Shown here one piece after another: positions 1-5,792 of a stretch of 5,908 nucleotides of DNA (its first letter is position 1; every line of letters starts with the position of its first letter). The translations under genes and the position numbers were made by a program. The stretch is from an uncultured Enterobacter sp. Lineage in GTDB: Bacteria > Pseudomonadota > Gammaproteobacteria > Enterobacterales > Enterobacteriaceae. The notes below the pieces were generated by a model. The model ran no database searches. It saw nothing but the letters and a program-made list of their open reading frames with translations, and was not told where the DNA came from. The stretch covers positions 1-5,908 of the forward strand of contig CAMKZP010000253.1 of assembly GCA_946477805.1 (NCBI GenBank). The letters run 5' to 3'.

Positions 1-139
1 GCTTTATATCGATATAACCTGAATAATCTCTGGCAGGGATGCGGGCAGGATTAACTGTAAAAGTATTTTTGGGGGAAAACTCCCCCTTCGATGATGAGCA
101 TCAGAGGGAGCCTGGGGGATTAAGGGGAAAGCACTGAAG
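1..139. other. Noncoding region 3' of panM, probably the livJ-panM convergent gap
   Basis: No coding region is supported here. Positions 4-17 form a perfect 14-bp palindrome, TTATATCGATATAA. Positions 71-118 carry G-runs and C-runs that can pair in more than one way (listed separately). In E. coli the gene on this side of panM is livJ, transcribed toward panM, so this stretch would be the space between two converging 3' ends. No livJ coding sequence is visible inside the window, so that assignment rests on conserved gene order, not on sequence seen here. Confidence 0.5.
71..110. terminator. G-run/C-run hairpin cluster downstream of panM, possible transcript 3' end
   Basis: GGGGGA at 71-76 pairs with TCCCCC at 81-86 around an AAAC loop. 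Alternatively CTCCC at 80-84 pairs with GGGAG at 106-110, enclosing an inner GATG/CATC stem (90-93 with 99-102). Both pairings can form on either strand. Neither strand has a proper T-tract straight after the stem: the five T's at 66-70 lie on the wrong side for + strand transcripts and read as A's for panM. This could be a bidirectional 3'-end structure between converging genes, but it is not a textbook intrinsic terminator. Confidence 0.3.
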
Positions 140-523
140 CTAGCGACGTTCCCACCCATTTTCCTGCGCCGTAAACCCCAACGCCTGCATAAACGCGGCC
201 ATCACGCCGCGGTCTTCCACGCCCACGTCCGCCATCCACCAGGAAGTGACGCTCGGGTTTTCGCGGATCAGCTCTTCAATCAAATACTGTCCGACCCCGC
301 GACGGCGGGTGACGTCGCGCACGCGCAGTGAATCCAGCGCCCCTTCTGTGCCGCTCAGCGTCACGCGAACGGCGGCCAGCAGGCGCTCGTTAAAGCGCGC
401 GGCATAAATGCGGTGAGTTTCGTCAACGGCCAGCGACGAAGGAGAGTATTCCGGCCAGATTTTGCCCAGGTCGATACGATCCTGGTCGCTAAAGGTCACC
501 AGACGCACGATAGTCAGTTTCAT
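140..523 (-). CDS. panM: PanM (PanZ/YhhK), PanD maturation and regulatory factor, GNAT fold
   Basis: This 127-residue cytoplasmic protein matches E. coli PanM/PanZ (formerly YhhK) in length and nearly throughout its sequence. The family binds acetyl-CoA and promotes self-cleavage of the aspartate decarboxylase proenzyme PanD into its active pyruvoyl form. At high acetyl-CoA it also inhibits PanD, so it tunes beta-alanine supply for pantothenate and CoA. The GNAT pyrophosphate-binding loop is visible as RRRGVG at residues 73-78, preceded by LDSLRVR (63-69), the strand that lines the acetyl-CoA site. The segment MADVGVEDRGVMAAFMQALGF (97-117) is the typical C-terminal GNAT half. The start chosen is the ATG at 523 because the protein then begins MKLTIVRL, as in E. 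coli. A TTG five codons upstream (538) is in frame but has no better ribosome site. A GGA lies about ten bases before the ATG, which is weak. The stop is TAG. The gene is divergent from livK and functionally separate from it. It appears intact. Confidence 0.95.
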   Translation of the reverse strand: MKLTIVRLVTFSDQDRIDLGKIWPEYSPSSLAVDETHRIYAARFNERLLAAVRVTLSGTEGALDSLRVRDVTRRRGVGQYLIEELIRENPSVTSWWMADVGVEDRGVMAAFMQALGFTAQENGWERR

Positions 524-669
524 TAGCTGCGTGTCCAAATCAAAAAGAGTGCGGCCAGTGTACTCAATTTATTTGCTCAGGCGCTTTCTCTTTTTATACC
601 CATTTACCAGGTGATTAGTTTTTTGGCAGCGCGTTGCGCAGTTCGAAAACACATGGATCGAAAAATAAG

Positions 670-704
670 CAGAATTTTAACCTGATGGGTAGTGATTTAT
701 TCGG
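670..704 (+). promoter_or_regulatory. Two distal Lrp-like sites (670-684 and 690-704)
   Basis: Both were matched by eye to the published E. coli Lrp consensus YAGHAWATTWTDCTR. CAGAATTTTAACCTG (670-684) agrees at 12 of 15 positions and TAGTGATTTATTCGG (690-704) at 12 of 15. Their centres are 20 bases apart, close to two helical turns, so they would lie on the same DNA face, which is typical of cooperative Lrp binding. The consensus is degenerate and the region AT-rich, so chance matches are likely among these. Binding is not shown. Confidence 0.25.
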
Positions 705-766
705 CGCATTGTACCGTTATTTTATGCTGCAAACTGCGCTTTTATTTGTTTATCTCTGCCTGAATT

Positions 767-781
767 CAGAATATTATCTTT
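767..781 (+). promoter_or_regulatory. Candidate Lrp-binding site upstream of livK
   Basis: CAGAATATTATCTTT matches the Lrp consensus YAGHAWATTWTDCTR at 12 of 15 positions, including an unbroken run over the first 11. It lies about 40 bases upstream of the TTGACA candidate and overlaps the 10-bp palindrome CTGAATTCAG (760-769). In E. coli, Lrp together with leucine represses livJ and livKHMGF, so a site here is expected. The embedded TATTAT (772-777) could also serve as an alternative -10 hexamer, in which case Lrp would sit directly on a promoter. The assignment is inferred from sequence match and context. Confidence 0.4.
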
Positions 782-800
782 GCTTAATCGCCTGAAAAAT

Positions 801-815
801 AGAGATATTAGTCTG
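801..815 (+). promoter_or_regulatory. Second promoter-proximal Lrp-like site
   Basis: AGAGATATTAGTCTG matches YAGHAWATTWTDCTR at 10 of 15 positions, mostly in the right half where the stronger site at 767-781 is weak. The centres are 34 bases apart, roughly three helical turns. It ends five bases before the TTGACA hexamer, a suitable place for a repressor or for a spreading Lrp octamer. Taken alone it would not be convincing. Confidence 0.22.
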
Positions 816-819
816 GTTT

Positions 820-848
820 TTGACAAAAAACCACGCTAAACCATTAAA
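820..848 (+). promoter_or_regulatory. Candidate sigma-70 promoter for livKHMGF
   Basis: A perfect TTGACA -35 hexamer occupies 820-825. The best -10 at 16-17 bases spacing is poor: CATTAA (842-847) or ATTAAA (843-848), each matching TATAAT at three of six positions. A start near 855 would give a leader of about 90 bases, AT-rich and without an obvious attenuator. An inverted repeat, TGGTTTTT (814-821) and AAAAACCA (826-833), brackets the -35. A strong -35 with a weak -10 is common in promoters that depend on regulation. The alternative is a start driven by TATTAT at 772-777. No start site can be fixed from sequence alone. Confidence 0.4.
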
Positions 849-947
849 GGCACTGGTAAAAATAGCGTTGTTCATTAAAAGTACAGAATGCTTTTTAACC
901 ATAATAAAACAAAATATATACACGACATCACGAATGGGGATTCAGAG

Positions 948-2057
948 ATGAAAAGGAACGCGAAAGCAATCATCGCGGGAATGGCTGCACTGGCGATTTC
1001 GCAGGCGGCTGTGGCGGAAGACATTAAAGTTGCGGTGGTCGGCGCCATGTCCGGTCCTGTTGCCCAGTGGGGCGATATGGAGTTCAACGGCGCGCGCCAG
1101 GCCATCAAAGACATCAACGCCAAAGGCGGCATTAAGGGCGACAAACTGGTGGGCGTGGAGTATGACGACGCCTGCGATCCTAAACAGGCCGTCGCGGTCG
1201 CCAACAAAATCGTCAACGATGGCATCCAGTACGTGATTGGTCACCTGTGCTCATCCTCCACGCAGCCCGCGTCTGATATCTACGAAGACGAAGGCATTCT
1301 GATGATCACCCCAGGCGCGACCAACCCTGAGCTGACCCAGCGCGGCTACCAGCACATCATGCGAACCGCCGGTCTGGACTCCTCCCAGGGGCCGACCGCG
1401 GCCAAATATATCCTCGATACCGTCAAGCCAACGCGCATTGCCATCATTCATGACAAGCAGCAGTACGGCGAAGGCCTGGCGCGCTCCGTGCAGGATGGCC
1501 TGAAAAAAGGCGGGGCGAACATCGTCTTCTTCGACGGCATTACCGCCGGTGAAAAAGACTTCTCCGCGCTGATCGCCCGTCTGCAAAAAGAGAATATCGA
1601 CTTCGTCTACTACGGCGGCTACTACCCGGAAATGGGCCAGATGCTGCGCCAGGCGCGCGCCACCGGCCTGAAAACTCAGTTCATGGGGCCTGAGGGCGTG
1701 GGCAATGCCTCTCTGTCGAACATCGCGGGCGATTCTGCCGAAGGCATGCTGGTGACGATGCCAAAACGCTATGACCAGGATCCGGCGAACAAGGCTATCG
1801 TAGAGGCGCTCAAGGCGCAGAAGAAAGATCCGAGCGGTCCGTACGTCTGGATCACCTATGCCGCCGTGCAGTCTCTGGCCACCGCGCTGGAGCGTACCGG
1901 CAGCAAAGCGCCGCTGGATCTGGTGAAAGATTTAAAAGCACACGGGGCGAACACCGTGATTGGGCCGCTGAACTGGGATGAGAAAGGCGATCTGAAGGGA
2001 TTTGAATTTGGTGTCTTTAAGTGGCACGCCGACGGTTCCTCCTCGGTCGCCAAATAA
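948..2057 (+). CDS. livK: LivK, leucine-specific periplasmic binding protein
   Basis: This 369-residue precursor of the type I periplasmic binding fold matches E. coli LivK closely over its full length. It captures leucine in the periplasm and presents it to LivHM. Residues 1-23 are a Sec signal peptide: MKRNAK, a hydrophobic core, then AVA before cleavage, giving a mature protein that starts EDIKVAVVG. In mature numbering Cys53 and Cys78 are present, the pair that forms the disulfide in this family. The ligand pocket is complete: Ser79, Thr102, Tyr202 and Glu226. Trp18 and Gly100, where LivJ has Tyr and Ala, mark it as the leucine-specific LivK and not the broader Leu/Ile/Val protein LivJ. 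The ATG at 948 is chosen because GGGGA (936-940) precedes it by seven bases and the signal peptide follows at once. An in-frame ATG at 888 would add 20 polar residues ahead of the signal and lacks a ribosome site. livK heads the operon, 46 bases before livH. Confidence 0.97.
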   Translation: MKRNAKAIIAGMAALAISQAAVAEDIKVAVVGAMSGPVAQWGDMEFNGARQAIKDINAKGGIKGDKLVGVEYDDACDPKQAVAVANKIVNDGIQYVIGHLCSSSTQPASDIYEDEGILMITPGATNPELTQRGYQHIMRTAGLDSSQGPTAAKYILDTVKPTRIAIIHDKQQYGEGLARSVQDGLKKGGANIVFFDGITAGEKDFSALIARLQKENIDFVYYGGYYPEMGQMLRQARATGLKTQFMGPEGVGNASLSNIAGDSAEGMLVTMPKRYDQDPANKAIVEALKAQKKDPSGPYVWITYAAVQSLATALERTGSKAPLDLVKDLKAHGANTVIGPLNWDEKGDLKGFEFGVFKWHADGSSSVAK

Positions 2058-2065
2058 TTATCCCA

Positions 2066-2085
2066 CCGCCCGGCGAGCCGGGCGG
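2066..2085 (+). promoter_or_regulatory. GC-rich intercistronic hairpin between livK and livH
   Basis: CCGCCCGG (2066-2073) and CCGGGCGG (2078-2085) form a perfect 8-bp stem of only G-C pairs around the loop CGAG. It begins eight bases after the livK stop codon and ends seven bases before the AAGG (2093-2096) ribosome site of livH. The bases after it are GTATAAAAAGG, with no T-tract, so it is not a classical intrinsic terminator. A likely role is to block 3' exonucleases and protect the livK part of the message, giving more binding protein than membrane subunits. Partial termination is another possibility. The structure is seen directly and the role is inferred. Confidence 0.7.
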
Positions 2086-2103
2086 GTATAAAAAGGTTTG
2101 CAT

Positions 2104-3030
2104 ATGTCCGAGCAGTTTCTCTATTTCCTGCAGCAGATGTTTAACGGCGTCACGCTGGGAAGCACCTACGCGCTGATCGCCATCGGCTACACGATGGTTT
2201 ACGGCATTATCGGCATGATCAACTTCGCCCACGGCGAGGTGTACATGATCGGTAGCTACGTCTCCTTTATGATCATCGCCGCGCTGATGATGATGGGCAT
2301 CGACAGCAGCTGGCTGCTGGTCGCCGCCGGGTTTGTCGGCGCGATTGTGATCGCCAGCGCCTACGGCTGGAGCATTGAGCGCGTGGCCTACCGGCCGGTG
2401 CGCAGCTCCAAACGCCTGATCGCGCTGATCTCCGCCATCGGGATGTCCATCTTCCTGCAAAACTACGTCAGCCTGACCGAAGGCTCGCGCGACGTGGCGC
2501 TGCCAAGCCTGTTTAACGGCCAGTGGATTGTCGGAGCCAGCGAAAACTTCTCTGCCTCTATCACCACCATGCAGCTGGTTATCTGGATTGTGACCTTCCT
2601 GGCGATGCTGGCCCTGACCATTTTCATCCGCTACTCCCGCATGGGACGCGCCTGCCGCGCCTGCGCGGAAGACCTGAAGATGGCGAGCCTGCTGGGTATC
2701 AACACCGACCGCGTGATCGCCCTGACCTTCGTGATCGGCGCGGCGATGGCGGCCGTTGCGGGCGTACTGCTCGGCCAGTTCTACGGCGTAATTAACCCCT
2801 ACATCGGCTTTATGGCCGGGATGAAAGCCTTCACCGCGGCGGTACTCGGCGGTATCGGCAGCATTCCGGGCGCGATGATCGGCGGCCTGATCCTGGGCGT
2901 GGCCGAAGCGCTCTCCTCGGCGTACCTGAGCACCGAATATAAAGACGTGGTGTCGTTTGCCCTGCTGATTCTGGTTCTGCTGGTGATGCCTACCGGTATT
3001 CTGGGCCGTCCGGAGGTAGAGAAAGTATGA
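2104..3030 (+). CDS. livH: LivH, branched-chain amino acid ABC transporter permease
   Basis: This 308-residue inner-membrane protein is nearly identical to E. coli LivH and has the same length. With LivM it forms the channel through which leucine passes. It is hydrophobic throughout, with about eight membrane segments. NFAHGE at 40-45, near the end of the second hydrophobic stretch, is a hallmark of this permease family. The cytoplasmic coupling loop that meets the ATPases is visible as MGRACRACAEDLKMASLLG (180-198). The segment AFTAAVLGGIGSIPGA (242-257) is also conserved in the family. The start is the ATG at 2104, preceded by AAGG with seven bases spacing. A TTG two codons upstream is in frame but sits too close to that ribosome site. 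The stop overlaps the livM start as ATGA, and the livM ribosome site GGAGGT (3012-3017) lies inside livH, which suggests coupled translation. Confidence 0.97.
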   Translation: MSEQFLYFLQQMFNGVTLGSTYALIAIGYTMVYGIIGMINFAHGEVYMIGSYVSFMIIAALMMMGIDSSWLLVAAGFVGAIVIASAYGWSIERVAYRPVRSSKRLIALISAIGMSIFLQNYVSLTEGSRDVALPSLFNGQWIVGASENFSASITTMQLVIWIVTFLAMLALTIFIRYSRMGRACRACAEDLKMASLLGINTDRVIALTFVIGAAMAAVAGVLLGQFYGVINPYIGFMAGMKAFTAAVLGGIGSIPGAMIGGLILGVAEALSSAYLSTEYKDVVSFALLILVLLVMPTGILGRPEVEKV

Positions 3031-4304
3031 AACCCATGCATTTTGCAATGGCGCTGCTCTCTGCCGCCATGTTCTTCGTGCTGGCGGGCGTCTTTATGGG
3101 CGTTCAGTTGGAGCTGGACGGCACTAAGCTGGTGGTCGACACCGCCGCCGACATCCGCTGGCAGTGGGTGTTTATCGGCACCGCCGTGGTATTCCTGTTC
3201 CAGCTGCTGCGCCCGGCGTTCCAGCAGACGATGAAAAACGTCTCCGGGCCGAAGTTCGTGCTGCCGGCAATCGACGGCTCAACCGTGAAGCAGAAGCTGT
3301 TCCTCGTCGCGCTGCTGGTCGCCGCCGTCGCCTGGCCGTTCATGGTGTCGCGCGGCACCGTGGATATCGCCACCCTGACCATGATCTACGTGATTCTGGG
3401 CCTCGGCCTGAACGTGGTGGTGGGGCTGTCTGGCCTGCTGGTGCTCGGCTACGGCGGCTTCTACGCCATCGGCGCCTACACCTTCGCGCTGCTGAACCAC
3501 TATTACGGCCTCGGCTTCTGGACCTGCCTGCCGCTGGCGGGGCTGGTCTCTGCCGCCGCGGGCTTCCTGCTCGGCTTCCCGGTGCTGCGCCTGCGCGGTG
3601 ACTACCTGGCGATTGTGACCTTAGGCTTCGGCGAAATCGTCCGCATCCTGCTGCTCAACAACACCGAGGTGACCGGCGGCCCGAACGGCATCAGCCAGAT
3701 CCCGAAACCGACCTTCTTCGGCCTGGAGTTCAGCCGCACCGCCCGCGAAGGCGGCTGGGATACCTTCAGCAACTTCTTCGGCATCAAGTACGACCCGTCC
3801 GACCGCGTGATCTGGCTCTACCTGGTGGCGCTTCTGCTGGTGGTGATTACCCTGTTTGTCATCAACCGTCTGCTGCGCATGCCGCTGGGCCGCGCGTGGG
3901 AAGCGCTGCGCGAAGATGAGATCGCCTGCCGCTCCCTGGGCCTGAACCCGACCCGCATCAAGTTGACTGCCTTTACCATCAGCGCCGCGTTTGCTGGCTT
4001 CGCCGGAACGCTGTTTGCCGCGCGTCAGGGCTTCGTCAGCCCGGAGTCCTTCACCTTTGCCGAATCGGCCTTCGTGCTGGCGATTGTGGTGCTTGGCGGG
4101 ATGGGCTCGCAGTTTGCCGTGATCCTTGCAGCCATTCTGCTGGTGGTGTCGCGCGAGCTGATGCGTGACTTTAACGAATACAGCATGCTGATGCTGGGTG
4201 GTTTGATGGTGCTGATGATGATCTGGCGTCCGCAGGGCCTGCTGCCGATGACGCGTCCGCAGCTGAAGCTGAAACGCACGCAGGTGAAAGGAGAGCAGGC
4301 ATGA
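3027..4304 (+). CDS. livM: LivM, branched-chain amino acid ABC transporter permease
   Basis: This 425-residue integral membrane protein has the same length as E. coli LivM and is highly similar. It is the second half of the LivHM channel. The first 100 or so residues are an N-terminal extension with two hydrophobic segments, corresponding to the LivHM N-terminal domain of unknown function (DUF3382), and are absent from LivH. The shared permease domain follows: a glycine-rich stretch GLGLNVVVGLSG (125-136) leading into GYGGFYAIGAY (141-151), and the cytoplasmic coupling loop RAWEALREDEIACRSLG (289-305), the counterpart of the LivH loop. The C-terminus KRTQVKGEQA differs from the E. coli tail as I recall it, but is still basic and cytoplasmic. 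The ATG at 3027 overlaps the livH stop, with GGAGGT nine bases upstream. The stop TGA overlaps the livG start as ATGA. No interruption is seen. Confidence 0.97.
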   Translation: MKPMHFAMALLSAAMFFVLAGVFMGVQLELDGTKLVVDTAADIRWQWVFIGTAVVFLFQLLRPAFQQTMKNVSGPKFVLPAIDGSTVKQKLFLVALLVAAVAWPFMVSRGTVDIATLTMIYVILGLGLNVVVGLSGLLVLGYGGFYAIGAYTFALLNHYYGLGFWTCLPLAGLVSAAAGFLLGFPVLRLRGDYLAIVTLGFGEIVRILLLNNTEVTGGPNGISQIPKPTFFGLEFSRTAREGGWDTFSNFFGIKYDPSDRVIWLYLVALLLVVITLFVINRLLRMPLGRAWEALREDEIACRSLGLNPTRIKLTAFTISAAFAGFAGTLFAARQGFVSPESFTFAESAFVLAIVVLGGMGSQFAVILAAILLVVSRELMRDFNEYSMLMLGGLMVLMMIWRPQGLLPMTRPQLKLKRTQVKGEQA

Positions 4305-5068
4305 GTCAGCCATTATTATCCGTTAACGGCCTGATGATGCGTTTTGGCGGCCTGCTGGCGGTCAACAACGTTAATCTGGACCTGCACAAGAAAGAGATTG
4401 TCTCCCTGATTGGCCCGAACGGCGCGGGAAAAACCACGGTCTTTAACTGCCTGACCGGCTTCTACAAGCCAACGGGCGGCACCATCACGCTGCGCGACCA
4501 GCACCTGGAAGGGCTGCCGGGCCAGCAGATCGCCCGCATGGGCGTGGTGCGTACCTTCCAGCACGTGCGTCTGTTCCGCGAGATGACGGTGATTGAGAAC
4601 CTGCTGGTGGCACAGCATCAGCAGCTTAAAACCGGCCTGTTCTCCGGCCTGCTGAAAACCCCGGCCTTCCGCCGCGCGCAGGAGGAGGCGCTCGACCGCG
4701 CCGCCACCTGGCTCGACCGCATCGGCCTGCTGCAGCACGCCAACCGTCAGGCGAGCAACCTGGCCTACGGCGATCAGCGTCGGCTGGAGATTGTGCGCTG
4801 CATGGTGACGCAGCCGGAAATCCTGATGCTTGACGAGCCGGCGGCGGGCCTCAACCCGAAAGAGACCAAAGAGCTGGACGAGCTGATTGCCGAGCTGCGC
4901 GATAGTCATGACACCACCATCCTGCTGATTGAGCACGACATGAAGCTGGTGATGGGCATTTCGGATCGTATCTACGTGGTAAACCAGGGCACGCCGCTGG
5001 CAAACGGCACGCCGGAAGAGATCCGCAATAATCCGGACGTGATCCGCGCCTATTTAGGTGAAGCATAA
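4301..5068 (+). CDS. livG: LivG, branched-chain amino acid transport ATPase
   Basis: This 255-residue cytoplasmic ATP-binding subunit pairs with LivF beneath the LivHM channel. All ABC motifs can be read. Walker A is GPNGAGKT (38-45), the Q-loop glutamine is Q87 in RTFQHVRLF, Walker B is ILMLD (174-178) with catalytic E179, and the switch histidine is H212 in LLIEHD. The signature is LAYGDQRRLE (154-163) where most ABC proteins have LSGGQ. This is usual for LivG/BraF proteins, which carry LSYG or LAYG. The C-terminal NNPDVIRAYLGEA is the family's characteristic tail. The ATG at 4301 is preceded by AAGGAG (4288-4293) with seven bases spacing and overlaps the livM stop. The gene ends one base before livF. 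It appears intact. Confidence 0.97.
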   Translation: MSQPLLSVNGLMMRFGGLLAVNNVNLDLHKKEIVSLIGPNGAGKTTVFNCLTGFYKPTGGTITLRDQHLEGLPGQQIARMGVVRTFQHVRLFREMTVIENLLVAQHQQLKTGLFSGLLKTPAFRRAQEEALDRAATWLDRIGLLQHANRQASNLAYGDQRRLEIVRCMVTQPEILMLDEPAAGLNPKETKELDELIAELRDSHDTTILLIEHDMKLVMGISDRIYVVNQGTPLANGTPEEIRNNPDVIRAYLGEA

Positions 5069-5069
5069 G

Positions 5070-5783
5070 ATGGAAAAAGCGATGTTAACGTTTGACAAGG
5101 TCAACGCGCACTACGGCAAGATCCAGGCGCTGCACGACGTCAGCCTGCACATCAATCAGGGCGAAATCGTCACCCTGATTGGGGCCAACGGCGCGGGTAA
5201 AACCACGCTGCTCGGCACCCTGTGCGGCGACCCGCGCGCCACCAGCGGGCGGATCGTGTTTGATGATAAAGACATTACCGACTGGCAGACCGCCAAAATT
5301 ATGCGCGAAGCGGTGGCGATTGTGCCGGAAGGGCGTCGCGTGTTCTCCCGCATGACGGTGGAAGAGAACCTGGCGATGGGCGGCTTCTTTGCTCACCGCG
5401 ACAAGTTCCAGACCCGCATCAAGTGGGTATACGAGCTCTTCCCGCGCCTGTGGGAGCGCCGTATTCAGCGTGCGGGCACCATGTCCGGCGGTGAACAGCA
5501 GATGCTGGCGATCGGCCGCGCGCTGATGAGCCAGCCGCGCCTGCTGCTGCTGGACGAGCCGTCGCTCGGCCTTGCGCCGATTATCATCCAGCAGATTTTC
5601 GACACCATCGAACAGCTGCGCAAAGAGGGGATGACCATTTTCCTCGTGGAGCAGAACGCCAACCAGGCGCTGAAGCTCGCCGACCGCGGCTACGTGCTGG
5701 AGAACGGGCGCGTGGTGCTCTCCGATACCGGCGACGCGCTGCTGGCGAACGAGGCGGTGCGGAGCGCGTATTTAGGCGGTTAA
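5070..5783 (+). CDS. livF: LivF, branched-chain amino acid transport ATPase
   Basis: This 237-residue cytoplasmic ATPase matches E. coli LivF in length and sequence. Walker A is GANGAGKT (38-45), the signature is MSGGEQQ (138-144), and Walker B is LLLLD (158-162) with catalytic E163. Two positions differ from the ABC norm. The Q-loop position is glutamate, E87 in IVPEGRRVF, and the switch histidine is replaced by Q195 in LVEQN. Both are typical of the LivF/BraG family and are not defects. The start is the ATG at 5070, one base after the livG stop (TAAGATG), with AGGTGA (5056-5061) eight bases upstream. A GTG at 5058, inside livG, is in frame but would overlap that ribosome site. Translation probably depends on ribosomes finishing livG. 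This is the last gene of the operon. A palindromic repeat pair starts within 25 bases of the stop. Confidence 0.97.
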   Translation: MEKAMLTFDKVNAHYGKIQALHDVSLHINQGEIVTLIGANGAGKTTLLGTLCGDPRATSGRIVFDDKDITDWQTAKIMREAVAIVPEGRRVFSRMTVEENLAMGGFFAHRDKFQTRIKWVYELFPRLWERRIQRAGTMSGGEQQMLAIGRALMSQPRLLLLDEPSLGLAPIIIQQIFDTIEQLRKEGMTIFLVEQNANQALKLADRGYVLENGRVVLSDTGDALLANEAVRSAYLGG

Positions 5784-5792
5784 TCGTGTTTC

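Larger units (their letters stand above)
524..947. promoter_or_regulatory. Divergent panM-livK regulatory region
   Basis: This AT-rich stretch of 424 bases between two divergent start codons must hold the promoters of both panM and livK. On the livK side there is a TTGACA promoter candidate at 820-848 and a cluster of Lrp-consensus matches between 670 and 815 (listed separately). On the panM side the best -10-like hexamer I see is TATAAA read on the - strand (591-596), about 70 bases upstream of the panM start and without a convincing -35. I see no tRNA or known riboswitch pattern. A small leucine-rich open frame at 685-795 is discussed under findings and not annotated as a gene. Confidence 0.7.

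Noticed and set aside
524..538. An in-frame TTG start for panM, adding five residues.
   Set aside because: E. coli PanM begins at the MKLT methionine, and the upstream TTG has no stronger ribosome site.
865..898. A leader hairpin upstream of livK, TTAAAAG with CTTTTTAA, as an attenuator.
   Set aside because: The stem is short, AT-only apart from one pair, and needs a bulge. No terminator T-tract or competing stem is evident.
888..947. An in-frame ATG at 888 that would extend LivK by 20 residues.
   Set aside because: There is no ribosome site before it, and the extension would place polar residues ahead of the signal peptide. The ATG at 948 has GGGGA at good spacing and matches the known LivK start.
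2017..3048. A 343-codon open frame on the - strand opposite livH.
   Set aside because: It is antisense to a clearly conserved permease gene. Its composition (rich in His, Gly, Asp, Gln) is what the complement of GC-biased membrane-protein codons gives. It has no recognisable domain.
3621..4936. Long - strand open frames opposite livM and livG (230 and 206 codons).
   Set aside because: They are shadows of livM and livG with the same His/Gln/Arg-rich composition, and no ribosome site or conserved motif is seen.
5058..5069. A GTG start for LivF inside livG.
   Set aside because: It overlaps the AGGTGA ribosome site that serves the ATG at 5070. The 237-residue product from 5070 matches the family length.
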